Shown: positions 1 through 11,283 of the stretch, one piece after another
How the letters are laid out: each line of letters starts with the position of its first letter
Numbering within the stretch: the first letter of the stretch is position 1
From: an uncultured Acidobacteriota bacterium
GTDB taxonomy: Bacteria; Acidobacteriota; Vicinamibacteria; Vicinamibacterales; UBA8438
NCBI GenBank assembly: GCA_913043805.1
Contig: CAJWMX010000007.1
Coordinates: forward strand, 1-19,212
DNA length: 19,212 nt
Direction: 5' to 3'
Program-made: the position numbers and the translations under genes
Notes under the pieces: model-generated
What the model saw: only the letters and a program-made list of their open reading frames with translations
Told to the model about the DNA's origin: nothing
Database searches by the model: none

Positions 1-3000
1 CGAAGGCGCCAAAGCTTTGCCCGGCCGAACCGGTGAAGCGGATGTCGATCGTGCCGTCGGGGAGGCCGTCACGACCCCAGCGACGTGTGATCTCCGAGCC
101 CAGCATGGTGCCTACCGTGCGATTCACGTTCCGGATCGGAATCGTGAACGACACCGGCGCGCGCTCGTCGATCGCCGGTCGACACTTCTCGATCAAAGTG
201 TTGTCGAGCGCCTTGTCGAGCCCGTGATCCTGTTCCCTGATACACCGTCTGGCGACCGACTCCGGCATCTCGGGGTTGTGGAGGATCTGTGAGAGGTCCA
301 GTCCCTTGGCCTTCCAGTGGTCGATGGCCTTGGCGGTATTGATCCGGTCCACCCGGCCGATCATCTCGTCGAGCGTGCGGAAGCCCATCTCGGCCATCAA
401 CTCGCGCACTTCCTCGGCCACGAACCGGAAGTAGTTCTCGACGAACTCCGGTTTGCCGGTGAAGTGCTCGCGCAGCTCCGGATTCTGGGTGGCGATGCCG
501 ACCGGGCAAGTGTCCAGGTGACAGACGCGCATCATGATGCAGCCGGAGACGACGAGCGGCGCGGTCGAGAATCCGTACTCCTCGGCGCCGAGCAGGGCCG
601 CGATCACGACGTCCCGACCGGTCTTCATCTGGCCGTCGGTCTGGACCACGATCCGGTCACGCAGCTGGTTCGTGACCAGCACCTGCTGGGTTTCGGCAAG
701 GCCGAGCTCCCAGGGCGCGCCGGCATGCTTGATGCTGGTGAGCGGCGAGGCGCCGGTCCCGCCGTCGTGCCCGGAGATGAGCACGACGTCGGAATGCGCC
801 TTGGCCACCCCGGCGGCCACGGTGCCCACACCGACCTCGGCCACCAGCTTCACGTGGATCCTGGCGTCCTTGTTCGAGTTCTTCAGGTCGTGGATCAGCT
901 GGGCCAGATCCTCGATTGAGTAGATGTCGTGGTGCGGCGGTGGCGAGATCAGCGGTACCCCGGGCGTCGAATAGCGCACCTGGGCGATCCAGGGGTAGAC
1001 CTTGTAGCCTGGGAGCTGCCCGCCTTCGCCCGGCTTGGCGCCTTGCGCCATCTTGATCTGGAGATCGTCGGCGTTGACCAGGTACTCGCTGGTGACGCCG
1101 AAACGTCCGGAGGCCACTTGCTTGATGGCGCTCCGGCGGAGGTCTCCGTTGGCGTCCGGCGTGAACCGGTTCGGATCCTCGCCGCCCTCGCCCGTGTTCG
1201 ACTTCGCGCCGAGCCGGTTCATCGCGATGGCCAGCGTTTCGTGGGCCTCCGCGCTGATCGAGCCGTAGGACATCGCCCCGGTCGAGAAGCGGGGGAGGAT
1301 CGCCTCGACCGGCTCCACCTCGTCAATCGGAATCGGGGTCGCGCCCGGCTTGAGCTCGAACAGGCCCCTCAGCGTGGCATGCTGGCGGCTCTGGTCGTTC
1401 ACCAACTCGGCATACTCCCGATAGATCTCATACTGGCCGGACCGACTGGCATGCTGCAGCTTGTAGACGGTCTCGGGATTGAACAGGTGGTACTCGCCGT
1501 CGCGGCGCCACTGATACTCGCCACCGCTGTCGAGCTCGCCGTCGTCGGCGCCCCGCGTCGGGAACGCGCGCGCATGCCTGCGGCTGACCTCGGCCGCGAC
1601 GGTCTCGAGCCCGATGCCCCCGATTCTCGCGGCGGTCCAGGTGAAGTAGCGGTCGACGAACGGTTTGTCGAGGCCGACGGCTTCGAAGATCTGTGCGCCC
1701 CGATAGCTCTGCAAGGTCGAGATGCCCATCTTGGACATCACCTTGAGCACCCCCTTGGTCAGCGCCAGGATGTGATGCCGGATGCCTTGCGGAGGATCGA
1801 TGTCGGTGACCTCGCCCTCGCAGATCAGCTCTTCGATCGTCTCGAACGCGAGGTAGGGGTTGATCGCGCCGGCGCCGTAGCCGAGCAGGAGCGCCATGTG
1901 GTGCACTTCCCGCGCTTCGCCCGATTCGACGATCAGTCCACACCGGGTCCGCGTACCCTCTCGCACCAGATGGTGATGTACCCCGGCCGTGGCCAGAAGG
2001 CTCGGGATCGGCGCATGCTCGGCGTCGACGCCTCTGTCCGACAGCACGAGCAGGGTCTTGCCCGCTTCCACCGCCGCGCTCGCCGCGCGACAGAGCTCCT
2101 CCATCGCCCGCTCGAGCCCCTCGGCGCCTTCATGAGGGTCGAAAAGGATCGGTAGCGTGGTTGTCTGCAGCGCCGGGTCAGGGTTGTGCCGGATCCGCGC
2201 CAGTTCGTCGTTGTCCAGAATCGGGCACTCGGCCCGGATCTGGTGGCAGGAGTCGGGCGTCGGTTTGAGCAGGTTGCGCTCTGGCCCGAGCGTGGAGCTC
2301 ATGTCGGTGACCAGCTCTTCCCTGATCGCGTCCAGGGGCGGGTTGGTCACCTGCGCGAAGAGCTGCTTGAAGTAGTCGTACAGCAGACGCGGGCGATCCG
2401 ACAGCACCGCCAGCGCGGTGTCGGTCCCCATCGATCCGATCGGTTCGATCCCCTTGGCGGCCATCGGTCCGAGCAGAATTCGCAGGTCCTCCTCGGTATA
2501 GCCGAACGCCCGCTGTCGCCTCAGGATCGATTCGTGATCCTCGGGGGGCGTGTAGGGCGCTTCCGGGAGGTCACCGAGCTGTACGACATGGGTGTCGAGC
2601 CACTCCAGATACGGGAATTCCGCCGCCAGCCCAGACTTGATCTCCTCATCGTCGATGATGCGGCCTTCGGCGGTGTCGACCAGGAAGATCCGACCCGGGT
2701 GCAACCGCTCCTTGACGAGGATGTTCTCCGGCGGAATGTCGAGCACTCCGACCTCGGAGGCCATGACCACCAGATCGTCCTTGGTGACGTAGTAGCGCGA
2801 AGGGCGCAGGCCATTGCGGTCGAGCACCGCTCCTACCACCGTCCCGTCGGTGAACGCGATCGAGGCCGGACCGTCCCACGGCTCCATCAGCGACGAGTGG
2901 TACTCGTAGAACGCCCGCCGGTCCGGAGACATGGACTCGTGCTTGCGCCACGGTTCCGGAATCATCATCAAGACCGCGTGCGGTAGCGAGCGGCCGGTCA

Positions 3001-3949
3001 TGACCAGGAACTCGAGCACGTTGTCGAAGGTGGCGGTGTCGCTCTGCCCTTCTCGCGCGACCGGGAACAGCTTCTGGAGGTCGTCCCCGAATAACTCGGA
3101 TTCGCAGAGCGCTTCACGTGCCCGCATCCAGTTGATGTTGCCGCGCAGGGTGTTGATCTCGCCGTTGTGCGCGATGTAGCGATAGGGGTGCGCCAGCGGC
3201 CATGACGGGAACGTGTTGGTGCTGAAACGGGAGTGGACGAGCGCCAGCGCCGATTCGAACTCCGGATCCATCAGGTCCGGGAACATGCCGGTTACCTGGT
3301 CGGCAATCAGCATCCCCTTGTAGACCACGGTCTGGGACGAGAAGCTGGCGGCGTAGAAGAGCCCTTCCTCGCTCAGCTCGAGGGTCTGGACGTCGCGGGC
3401 GAGCCGCTTGCGGACGACGTAGAGCTTCCGCTCGAAGCGCCCCTGATCGGTGGCGGCGTCGCCGTGTCCGATGAAGACCTGCCGGATGGTTGGCTCGCCG
3501 GCTCGCGCGGTGGCGCCCAGCGCGCTGCTGTCGGTGGGGACGTCCCGCCATCCGAGCACACGTAGCCCCTCTTCCAGCGCGATCCGCGTGAGTCGTTCCT
3601 CGATCTCGAGCCGTTCGTCCGATTTGCGCGGGAGGAACAGCATGCCCACGCCGTAGGCGCCCGGCTCGGGCAACTCGAAACCCAGCGGCGCGGTTTCACG
3701 ACGCAGGAAGCGGTCGGGAATCTGCACCAGGATGCCGGCACCGTCTCCCGTGTTCTCCTCGCACCCGCAGGCGCCCCGGTGGAGCAGGTTGACGCCTACC
3801 TCGAGTGCCTGCTCGACGAGCCGCCTGGACTTGACGCCCTTGATATTGACGACGAACCCGACCCCGCAGGCATCATGCTCCTGACTGGGGTCATACAACC
3901 CGTACGGGCCAGGGGGCGCGACCGATCGTGTCTGGTCGGATCGACTCAT
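1..3949 (-). CDS. gltB: Glutamate synthase large subunit (3' end outside window)
   Basis: Makes glutamate from glutamine and 2-oxoglutarate (GOGAT) with the small subunit GltD, which is not seen here. The 1316 codons present start with a 27-residue propeptide before HDACGVGF, so Cys28 is the expected N-terminal nucleophile of the class II amidotransferase domain (through about residue 430). The central domain and the FMN/2-oxoglutarate-binding synthase domain follow (GAMSYGSISAEAHETLAIA near residue 890). The 3Fe-4S ligands are Cys1137, Cys1143 and Cys1148 in a C-X5-C-X4-C pattern. The frame leaves the window at the beginning of the GXGXG beta-helix domain, so roughly 180-200 residues are missing. 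The ATG overlaps the TGA of the upstream lysR gene (ATGA), and a GAGGAG ribosome site at 3957-3962 sits 7 nt before it, which fixes the start. Translational coupling to lysR is likely. Confidence 0.97.
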   Translation of the reverse strand, partial: MSRSDQTRSVAPPGPYGLYDPSQEHDACGVGFVVNIKGVKSRRLVEQALEVGVNLLHRGACGCEENTGDGAGILVQIPDRFLRRETAPLGFELPEPGAYGVGMLFLPRKSDERLEIEERLTRIALEEGLRVLGWRDVPTDSSALGATARAGEPTIRQVFIGHGDAATDQGRFERKLYVVRKRLARDVQTLELSEEGLFYAASFSSQTVVYKGMLIADQVTGMFPDLMDPEFESALALVHSRFSTNTFPSWPLAHPYRYIAHNGEINTLRGNINWMRAREALCESELFGDDLQKLFPVAREGQSDTATFDNVLEFLVMTGRSLPHAVLMMIPEPWRKHESMSPDRRAFYEYHSSLMEPWDGPASIAFTDGTVVGAVLDRNGLRPSRYYVTKDDLVVMASEVGVLDIPPENILVKERLHPGRIFLVDTAEGRIIDDEEIKSGLAAEFPYLEWLDTHVVQLGDLPEAPYTPPEDHESILRRQRAFGYTEEDLRILLGPMAAKGIEPIGSMGTDTALAVLSDRPRLLYDYFKQLFAQVTNPPLDAIREELVTDMSSTLGPERNLLKPTPDSCHQIRAECPILDNDELARIRHNPDPALQTTTLPILFDPHEGAEGLERAMEELCRAASAAVEAGKTLLVLSDRGVDAEHAPIPSLLATAGVHHHLVREGTRTRCGLIVESGEAREVHHMALLLGYGAGAINPYLAFETIEELICEGEVTDIDPPQGIRHHILALTKGVLKVMSKMGISTLQSYRGAQIFEAVGLDKPFVDRYFTWTAARIGGIGLETVAAEVSRRHARAFPTRGADDGELDSGGEYQWRRDGEYHLFNPETVYKLQHASRSGQYEIYREYAELVNDQSRQHATLRGLFELKPGATPIPIDEVEPVEAILPRFSTGAMSYGSISAEAHETLAIAMNRLGAKSNTGEGGEDPNRFTPDANGDLRRSAIKQVASGRFGVTSEYLVNADDLQIKMAQGAKPGEGGQLPGYKVYPWIAQVRYSTPGVPLISPPPHHDIYSIEDLAQLIHDLKNSNKDARIHVKLVAEVGVGTVAAGVAKAHSDVVLISGHDGGTGASPLTSIKHAGAPWELGLAETQQVLVTNQLRDRIVVQTDGQMKTGRDVVIAALLGAEEYGFSTAPLVVSGCIMMRVCHLDTCPVGIATQNPELREHFTGKPEFVENYFRFVAEEVRELMAEMGFRTLDEMIGRVDRINTAKAIDHWKAKGLDLSQILHNPEMPESVARRCIREQDHGLDKALDNTLIEKCRPAIDERAPVSFTIPIRNVNRTVGTMLGSEITRRWGRDGLPDGTIDIRFTGSAGQSFGAF

Positions 3950-4974
3950 GGCGTGGCTCCTCGGCTGGCCGCCGCGTGCGCGCGGCTCGGGGGGGCGCCC
4001 CGTCGCTCGCTCGCATGGCGCCGGACGCTCGCCTGCGGTCGAGGCCGCTCGGGCTCGACCGGCGGGGCGTCGGCGTCCGCCTGCAGCAGTCTTATGAATT
4101 CCGTGACGGCTGGATTCAGCCGTCGATTCCTCCGATGCACGATGCTCAGCGGACGCACCAGCGGGGGCTCGCCCGCCTCCAGTTCGAATGCGACCTTGAG
4201 CAAGGTGCCTCGCTCGATTTCCCGCCGCAGCGTCGGCTCCGGCACGATGGCGATCCCGGCGCCTTCGTCCACCGCCTGCTTGATCGTCTCGATGTTGTCG
4301 AACTCGGCCGTGATCTCCACCTCGACGTCGTGGCTACGCAGGAACCGGTCGATCGCCCGGCGCGCCGGGAGCTCGCGGTCGAAGGCGACGAAGCGCTCGC
4401 CCTGCAGGTCCTCGGGGCGGAGCGCGCCCTGGGTGGTGATCCGGCGTGCCAGCGGGTGGTCCGGCGGACAGGCGACGACCATTAGCTGCCGCTGCCAGGG
4501 GATCGCGGTCAGATCGCGGCCGGGTGAGACGAACGACATCAGACCGAGGTCCGACTGGTCGTTCAGCACCCGTTCGCAGATCTCGTCCGGGTGCATGTAC
4601 TCGAGATCGACGCCGGCGCCCGGGACCAGCGTCCGGAACTGATCCACATACTGACTGAGATGGTGCAGGCCGACCGAGTAGATGGCCGCGACCCGGACCG
4701 TGTGGCCGGACGGTTTCTGCTGCCGGCGCACCGCGTCTTCGAGCTCGTGGTAGCGCTCCACGATCTCCTGGCAGCCCTTGAAGAAGATCTTGCCTTCGGC
4801 CGTCAGCTTCCAGGGTCTTTGCGACCGGTCGATCAACTCGGCGCCGAGATGGCGTTCGAGTTGCCGGACCGCCTGGCTCGCCGCGGACTGGCTTACCGAG
4901 TTGGCCATCGCGCCGCGCGAGAAGCTCTGATGACGCACGACGTCACAGAAGATATTCAGCGTTTGGACGTGCAT
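3946..4974 (-). CDS. LysR-family transcriptional regulator
   Basis: DNA-binding regulator with an N-terminal winged helix-turn-helix (residues about 1-60, LNIFCDVVRHQSFSRGA then SQSAASQAVRQLERHLG) and a periplasmic-binding-like effector domain (about 85-295). The last 40 residues are rich in Arg, Pro and Ala and look disordered. I choose ATG 4974 (MHVQTLNIFCD), the usual LysR N-terminus; a TTG at 4986 is possible but lies close to the proposed promoter. The TGA overlaps the gltB start by 4 nt. LysR regulators next to gltB are known (GltC in Bacillus), but GltC is divergent from its target whereas this gene is co-transcribed with gltB. Control of glutamate synthase is therefore an inference. 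A role in cysteine/sulfur control (CysB-like) is also possible because the sulfur operon lies directly upstream. Confidence 0.92.
   Translation of the reverse strand: MHVQTLNIFCDVVRHQSFSRGAMANSVSQSAASQAVRQLERHLGAELIDRSQRPWKLTAEGKIFFKGCQEIVERYHELEDAVRRQQKPSGHTVRVAAIYSVGLHHLSQYVDQFRTLVPGAGVDLEYMHPDEICERVLNDQSDLGLMSFVSPGRDLTAIPWQRQLMVVACPPDHPLARRITTQGALRPEDLQGERFVAFDRELPARRAIDRFLRSHDVEVEITAEFDNIETIKQAVDEGAGIAIVPEPTLRREIERGTLLKVAFELEAGEPPLVRPLSIVHRRNRRLNPAVTEFIRLLQADADAPPVEPERPRPQASVRRHASERRGAPPSRAHAAASRGATP
3957..3962 (-). promoter_or_regulatory. gltB ribosome binding site inside the lysR 3' end
   Basis: GAGGAG on the minus strand, 7 nt upstream of the gltB ATG at 3949 and still within lysR coding sequence. 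With the ATGA overlap it indicates that gltB is translated from a bicistronic lysR-gltB message. Confidence 0.7.
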
Positions 4975-4984
4975 GGGACCGACC

Positions 4985-5013
4985 AATGTATCACACGAAG
5001 TCTAATGTTCCGA
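4985..5013 (-). promoter_or_regulatory. Possible lysR promoter
   Basis: A -10-like TACATT at 4985-4990 is 10 nt upstream of the lysR ATG at 4974, with only a poor -35 (TCGGAA, 5008-5013) at 17-bp spacing. A weak -35 would fit an activator-dependent or autoregulated promoter. The short -10 to ATG distance predicts a leaderless message. Confidence 0.35.
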
Positions 5014-5018
5014 AGGCG

Positions 5019-5035
5019 CAGCATAAGCAATACTG
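5019..5035 (-). promoter_or_regulatory. Possible LysR-type operator (imperfect dyad)
   Basis: CAGTAT-N5-ATGCTG on the minus strand: 5 of 6 arm positions are complementary, and the motif lies about 45-61 nt upstream of the lysR start. This is the usual location for a LysR autoregulatory site. Dyads of this size also arise by chance, so this is only a candidate. Confidence 0.25.
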
Positions 5036-5119
5036 ATTTTGCCGGGAAGTCGACGATATGCGGGCGGCTCGGAGGGCGCTTTAGGCCCAGCCGGTCGCGC
5101 GCGCACGGCGCATCTTGAC

Positions 5120-6961
5120 TTAGGAGCCTGGACCGAGGCGCGTTTCGGCCCGCATGCGTCCGTCGGTCGCGGTGTCGAAGAACGTCTCGAACTGGCTGCG
5201 GATGCGGTCCAGCTTGGCTACTTCCTCGGCGTCGGTGTTGGCGCCGGGGCTGACGATATAGATGAACGCCGCCCGGTGCACCTTCGGGGACGTGTCCACC
5301 GAAGGCACCCGCGGACCCTCGACGTCGATGACGTCCTGGATGAGCACGTCCCGCCTGGTGCCGCTGAAGGTGACTCCGATCTGCGGAGCCGACGTGTTCA
5401 TGGCGCCCGGAAGTACGTTCGTGGGCGACTCGACGTAGAAGAACGACGGGACGTCGGTGTCGCGACGGACCCCCATCGCATACTGGTCGAGTGCGCTGTA
5501 ACGCTCGGCGGCGGCGACCGTCTCGAACATGCCGCCCCCCTGGTCCTCGATGTCGTTGCCTTCCATCACAGACGCGTCCGAGTCGAAGAAGAAGCTCCAG
5601 TGGGCATTGGCCCGGCCCAGCAGTGACGTCGACTGTTGGCGGTCCACATCGCTGAACTCGAAGAATGCCAGCCAGCGGTGGCCCACTTCGTGGCCCAGCA
5701 CGCCCATGGTGGTGTTCTCTCCCAGGATCTTCTCGGTGAGGTCGTCCGAGTACTTGTCCAGCCAGCCCATCACCACGATGCTGCTGAGCTCCTGGCTGCG
5801 GAACTCCGGAGAGACGGGGAACGTCGGCTGTCCCAGACCCTGGATGCTGTTGGCGACCGTCGTTTCGAACGCGAACGCGCCGCCGAAGACGAGCGGGCGG
5901 TCCCCGAAGATGATGATCTGGTCGTAGGTGTCGGTATGCGTTGCGAAGAACTTCTGCGCCACCGCGACAATGTCCAGCTCGGAGTCCTGTGAATAACGCT
6001 CTCCTATGGCCCCGCTCGTTCCGGTGCTGTCGGTCGTTTCGGTGAGGTCCACGGCGTTGAACCCGCCGGTCCGGCCAGGAGACAGGCCGACGATGGCGTC
6101 GAAGAGCTCGATGCCTTCGTCGAAGGTCATCTCCACGACACCGTCGGACAGCAGCGTGGTCTGCACGGTGGTTGTCGCGCTCATGCCGAATCCGGGCACG
6201 TTGCACCAGGTGACCGTGGTGCTATCGCCGGCGGTGTTGGCGAAGATGCCGCCGCTCACGCTCGGGTCGAGATCGGACAGAAACGGCGAGACGCGGGGCG
6301 GGCCCGACAGTAGGCGCGATATGCTGCGCGGCGTGCTGGCGCTGTCGCCCTCCTCGAACGTGAGGTTGCCGTCCGAGTTGATGAACAGCGACGAGTGGCT
6401 GGCGTCGAAGAACGGAAACGCGAAGCTCATCGACAGCGGCGTGCTGTCATCGTCTCCGAGCGTGACCTGGTTGCCGAGCGGCGACCGGAACTCGGCCGCT
6501 CCGATGCGGGCCACGTCGAAGCCTCCGGAACCGTTTGGGGTGAACCGGAGGCTGATGTCGCGCAGGTCGTAGGGGTTGAACGCCCGGAACAGGTCGCCGT
6601 CGTCCTGCAGCACCGCGATGTCGCCGATGTCCTCGGTGATCGCATCCGGCGCGACCGGCGTCAGCTGTCCCCTGGACAGGGCGGTCCGATGGTTCCACAC
6701 GCTGTTCAGGACACCCCAGGGAGCGTCCTGGTCAATGACTCCCGTCCATTTGTCGGCTCCGCCAGGCGACCGCGCCGCGGTCCGGAGCGCCACGGTGTCA
6801 CACGGGTTCGCGCTCGCCGTCGGGGTGCTGGTCGGCGTCTGTGGCGCCGGGTCGCCGGCGTCGGAATCGCACGCGTGCTGGACGCCGCCGGCCAGCACGC
6901 CCGCGGTCGCCATGGCGGTCTTCGCCCAGTAGACGACATCTTCGAATACGTTGACACTCAC
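5120..6961 (-). CDS. Secreted nidogen-like / HExxH metallopeptidase-like lipoprotein
   Basis: 613 residues from a GTG that overlaps the previous stop (GTGA, 6958-6961); ATG 6913 is an alternative start. The N-terminus has a hydrophobic stretch and a possible lipidation cysteine at residue 31 (VLAGGVQHAC, a non-canonical lipobox), then a Pro/Thr/Ser-rich linker, so export to the envelope is likely. Residues about 145-305 resemble a nidogen-like (NIDO) extracellular domain (FINSDGNLTF, then SPFLSDLDPS). HEVGH at residues 424-428 (5678-5692) is a zinc-peptidase-type HExxH motif, followed by LGRANAHWSFFFDSD and YSALDQYAMG, a conserved block I associate with acidobacterial secreted proteins. The substrate is unknown. 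Its place as last gene of the cysH-sulfite reductase run is unexpected, and I see no chemical link to sulfur metabolism. Confidence 0.8.
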   Translation of the reverse strand: MSVNVFEDVVYWAKTAMATAGVLAGGVQHACDSDAGDPAPQTPTSTPTASANPCDTVALRTAARSPGGADKWTGVIDQDAPWGVLNSVWNHRTALSRGQLTPVAPDAITEDIGDIAVLQDDGDLFRAFNPYDLRDISLRFTPNGSGGFDVARIGAAEFRSPLGNQVTLGDDDSTPLSMSFAFPFFDASHSSLFINSDGNLTFEEGDSASTPRSISRLLSGPPRVSPFLSDLDPSVSGGIFANTAGDSTTVTWCNVPGFGMSATTTVQTTLLSDGVVEMTFDEGIELFDAIVGLSPGRTGGFNAVDLTETTDSTGTSGAIGERYSQDSELDIVAVAQKFFATHTDTYDQIIIFGDRPLVFGGAFAFETTVANSIQGLGQPTFPVSPEFRSQELSSIVVMGWLDKYSDDLTEKILGENTTMGVLGHEVGHRWLAFFEFSDVDRQQSTSLLGRANAHWSFFFDSDASVMEGNDIEDQGGGMFETVAAAERYSALDQYAMGVRRDTDVPSFFYVESPTNVLPGAMNTSAPQIGVTFSGTRRDVLIQDVIDVEGPRVPSVDTSPKVHRAAFIYIVSPGANTDAEEVAKLDRIRSQFETFFDTATDGRMRAETRLGPGS

Positions 6962-7553
6962 CCTAAGCGCGCCTCCAGCAGGTCGAGGCCCGCACCCGAG
7001 CCGCTCGTGGCCAGCACGCCGAACCGTTCGCGTTCGTCGGCCTCCTGCGTCAGAGACCAGTCATCGTCCGGGCCGAGCGTGGCGAGGAGGCTCTCGACCG
7101 CGGGTCGGAACGCCTCCAGCGTCTCGCGGCGGTTTGGCGCGCTCAGCCGGTCATTGGCCAGGCACTCGAGCTGGTCGCCCCGGAAGCGAACCTGCCCACC
7201 GAGGCTGGTGTCGGCCTCGAGCAACCGACCCGCCTTCACGAGCGTGCGCGCGGCGGCGTGGAGCCGCTCGGCCAGCGCTCCCTTCTGATCGGCGCGCCTG
7301 GCGTACTGGATGCCCAGACGCCCGCCAGACTGCTCGATCGCGTAGTGTCCCTCGTGCGCCGCCAGCAGGACGCTCGGGCCGCTCGTCATATGCGTATAGT
7401 CGGCCAAGTCGATCAGCAGGCCGTCCACCGCCGAGGTCTGGATCCACCGATGGAAGATGGGGATCACGTCCCGGGGGTCGAGCACCGCCTCATCGTCGAG
7501 GAAGATCTTCAGCGCGATGCGTTGCAGGGCGTCGACTCCTGCGGCCTGATCGG

Positions 7554-7557
<4 letters not shown>
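6958..7557 (-). CDS. Conserved protein of unknown function in the sulfite reductase operon
   Basis: 199 residues, soluble, with no signal peptide or membrane segment. It starts at a GTG overlapping the sulfite reductase stop (GTGA, 7554-7557) after a G-rich stretch, and its own stop overlaps the next start in the same way. Translational coupling therefore ties it closely to sulfite reductase. The N-terminal half is the most family-like part: FHRWIQ near residue 35, GLLIDLADYTHM around 45-56, and GPSVLLAAHEGHYAIEQSGGRLGI around 60-85. The C-terminal half is helical and acidic with no cysteines, so it is not an iron-sulfur or redox protein. I recognise it as resembling conserved hypothetical proteins but know no named family. 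An accessory, assembly or regulatory role for sulfite reductase is inferred only from position. Confidence 0.8.
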
Positions 7558-9836
<2,279 letters not shown>

Positions 9837-9837
9837 G

Positions 9838-10620
9838 TCAGCCCTTTCCCTCGGCGGCCCGCGCCGTGTCGGTCGCCGGTGGACTGGCGAGGACCGTCGC
9901 CAGGTCGACCACCGCCCCGATGACGATCGTCCCGGTGACGCCTTGCGGATGCGGGCTGGCGGCTTGCGCCAGCTGCTCCAGGGTGCCCGTCCAGGTGTGC
10001 GCCGCCGGCGTGGCGGCGGCAGAGACGATGGCCGCACTCGTGTCCGGGGCCCAGCCCCGATCGAGCAGGCAGCCTGCGATAGCGCGTCGCCGCCCGAGCC
10101 CCATCATCACCACCACGGTGGCGCTGGCCGGAGCCAGCGATTCGAGGATCGGTTCGTAGCTGGCCTCGTCGTGGCCGGAGACTACCACGAAGCCCGAGGC
10201 GACTCCGCGATGGGTGACCGGGATCCCCGCCAGCGCCGGCGCGGCGATCGCCGCGCTGACTCCCTGGACGACCTCGAACGGGATCCCTGCCGCGCGCAGA
10301 GCCAGTCCTTCTTCTCCGCCGCGGCCCAGCACGAACGGGTCTCCACCTTTGAGACGCACCACGTGGCGTCCGCGTCGCGCGGCCCGGATCATCACGCGGA
10401 TGATCGTGTCCTGCGGAACCGAGCGGCGTCCCGCGCGCTTGCCGACCGAGAAGCATTGCGCCCGGGAGGCGATCGCGATCACCTCGGGAGAGACCAGCGC
10501 GTCGTAGAGCACCAGATCGGCGGCCTTGAGGCGCTCGGCGGCGGCCAGCGTCAGCAGCGTCCGGTCGCCTGGTCCGGCGCCGACGAGCGAGACGAATCCT
10601 TGGGAGGCCGTGGGGGTCAT
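9838..10620 (-). CDS. cobA: Uroporphyrinogen-III C-methyltransferase (SUMT)
   Basis: Transfers two methyl groups from S-adenosylmethionine to uroporphyrinogen III to give precorrin-2, the first committed step to siroheme. The 260 residues are the size of single-function CobA/SirA enzymes. Family motifs appear in order: VGAGPGDRTLLTLAA (about residue 12), LVLYDALVSPEV, RLKGGDPFVLGRGGEE (about 93), GVSAAIAAPALAGIPVTHRG (about 120) and VVVMMGLG (about 168). It is separate from the dehydrogenase/ferrochelatase gene upstream (39-nt gap), so the two halves of an enterobacterial-type CysG are split here. The sulfite reductase gene begins 1 nt after its stop. The ATG at 10620 is the only sensible start. 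Confidence 0.95.
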   Translation of the reverse strand: MTPTASQGFVSLVGAGPGDRTLLTLAAAERLKAADLVLYDALVSPEVIAIASRAQCFSVGKRAGRRSVPQDTIIRVMIRAARRGRHVVRLKGGDPFVLGRGGEEGLALRAAGIPFEVVQGVSAAIAAPALAGIPVTHRGVASGFVVVSGHDEASYEPILESLAPASATVVVMMGLGRRRAIAGCLLDRGWAPDTSAAIVSAAATPAAHTWTGTLEQLAQAASPHPQGVTGTIVIGAVVDLATVLASPPATDTARAAEGKG

Positions 10621-10659
10621 GGTCGTCGTTCGGTGATGACGCGTCGTCTCGGACGAGCG

Positions 10660-11235
10660 TCAGTGCTGTCGATCTTCGTAGAGACCGGCCAGCGCGCGCA
10701 AGAGCAGGGAGCGGCGCTCGTCCATCGGCACCTGGTTCGCCAGCCACGACTGTCGCTGCTCCCGCGCGGTGGAGAGCCAGCGCGCGACTTCCTCTTCCGG
10801 CAACAACGCTTCGAGCGCCTGACGGATCAGACCGGCGAGCGCTGGCGCCTGTCCGTCGGTCGAAATGGCCACCGTGACACCGCCGCGACGTACCACGCCG
10901 CCCAGGTAGACGCTCGCGTTGGGCGGATCGTCGACGGCGTTCACGAACAGCTGGCGTGCCTCGGCCTCACGGGCCACCTCGCGGTTCACCTCCGCGGGAG
11001 CCGCGGCCACGACCATCCAGACATCGTCGAGGTCGGCGGCGTGAAAACCGCGTTCGACGACCTCGACGCCGGCCGTTCGTATCTCGGCGACCACGTCAGG
11101 GGCCACCACGACCACGTCCGCGCCGGCGGCCGTCAGTGCCGCCAGCTTGGAGGCGGCGACGGGTCCCCCGCCGACGACGAGTATCCGTCGCCCAGCCAGC
11201 TTGAGGAACACCGGGAAGAGCATGGTGGTACTCAT
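10660..11235 (-). CDS. Precorrin-2 dehydrogenase / sirohydrochlorin ferrochelatase (siroheme synthase N-terminal type)
   Basis: Oxidises precorrin-2 with NAD and inserts iron to make siroheme, the prosthetic group of the sulfite reductase two genes downstream. The 191 residues comprise an NAD-binding Rossmann fold (FPVFLKLAGRRILVVGGGPVAASK, residues about 7-30), the conserved NAVDDPPNAS block (about 97-106) carrying the catalytic Asp region, then GVTVAISTDGQAPALA and a helical dimerisation tail. This corresponds to the CysG N-terminal half or Met8p/SirC. SirC-type proteins can lack chelatase activity, so the second function is an inference. Either ATG 11235 or ATG 11223 could be used; the second fits the family N-terminus (MLFPVFLKL). 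There is a 48-nt gap after the cysH stop. Confidence 0.93.
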   Translation of the reverse strand: MSTTMLFPVFLKLAGRRILVVGGGPVAASKLAALTAAGADVVVVAPDVVAEIRTAGVEVVERGFHAADLDDVWMVVAAAPAEVNREVAREAEARQLFVNAVDDPPNASVYLGGVVRRGGVTVAISTDGQAPALAGLIRQALEALLPEEEVARWLSTAREQRQSWLANQVPMDERRSLLLRALAGLYEDRQH

Positions 11236-11283
11236 GGCCGGAACCGAGCGGCCACGTGTGGGGCGCCGAAGAGGCGGGCCGGT

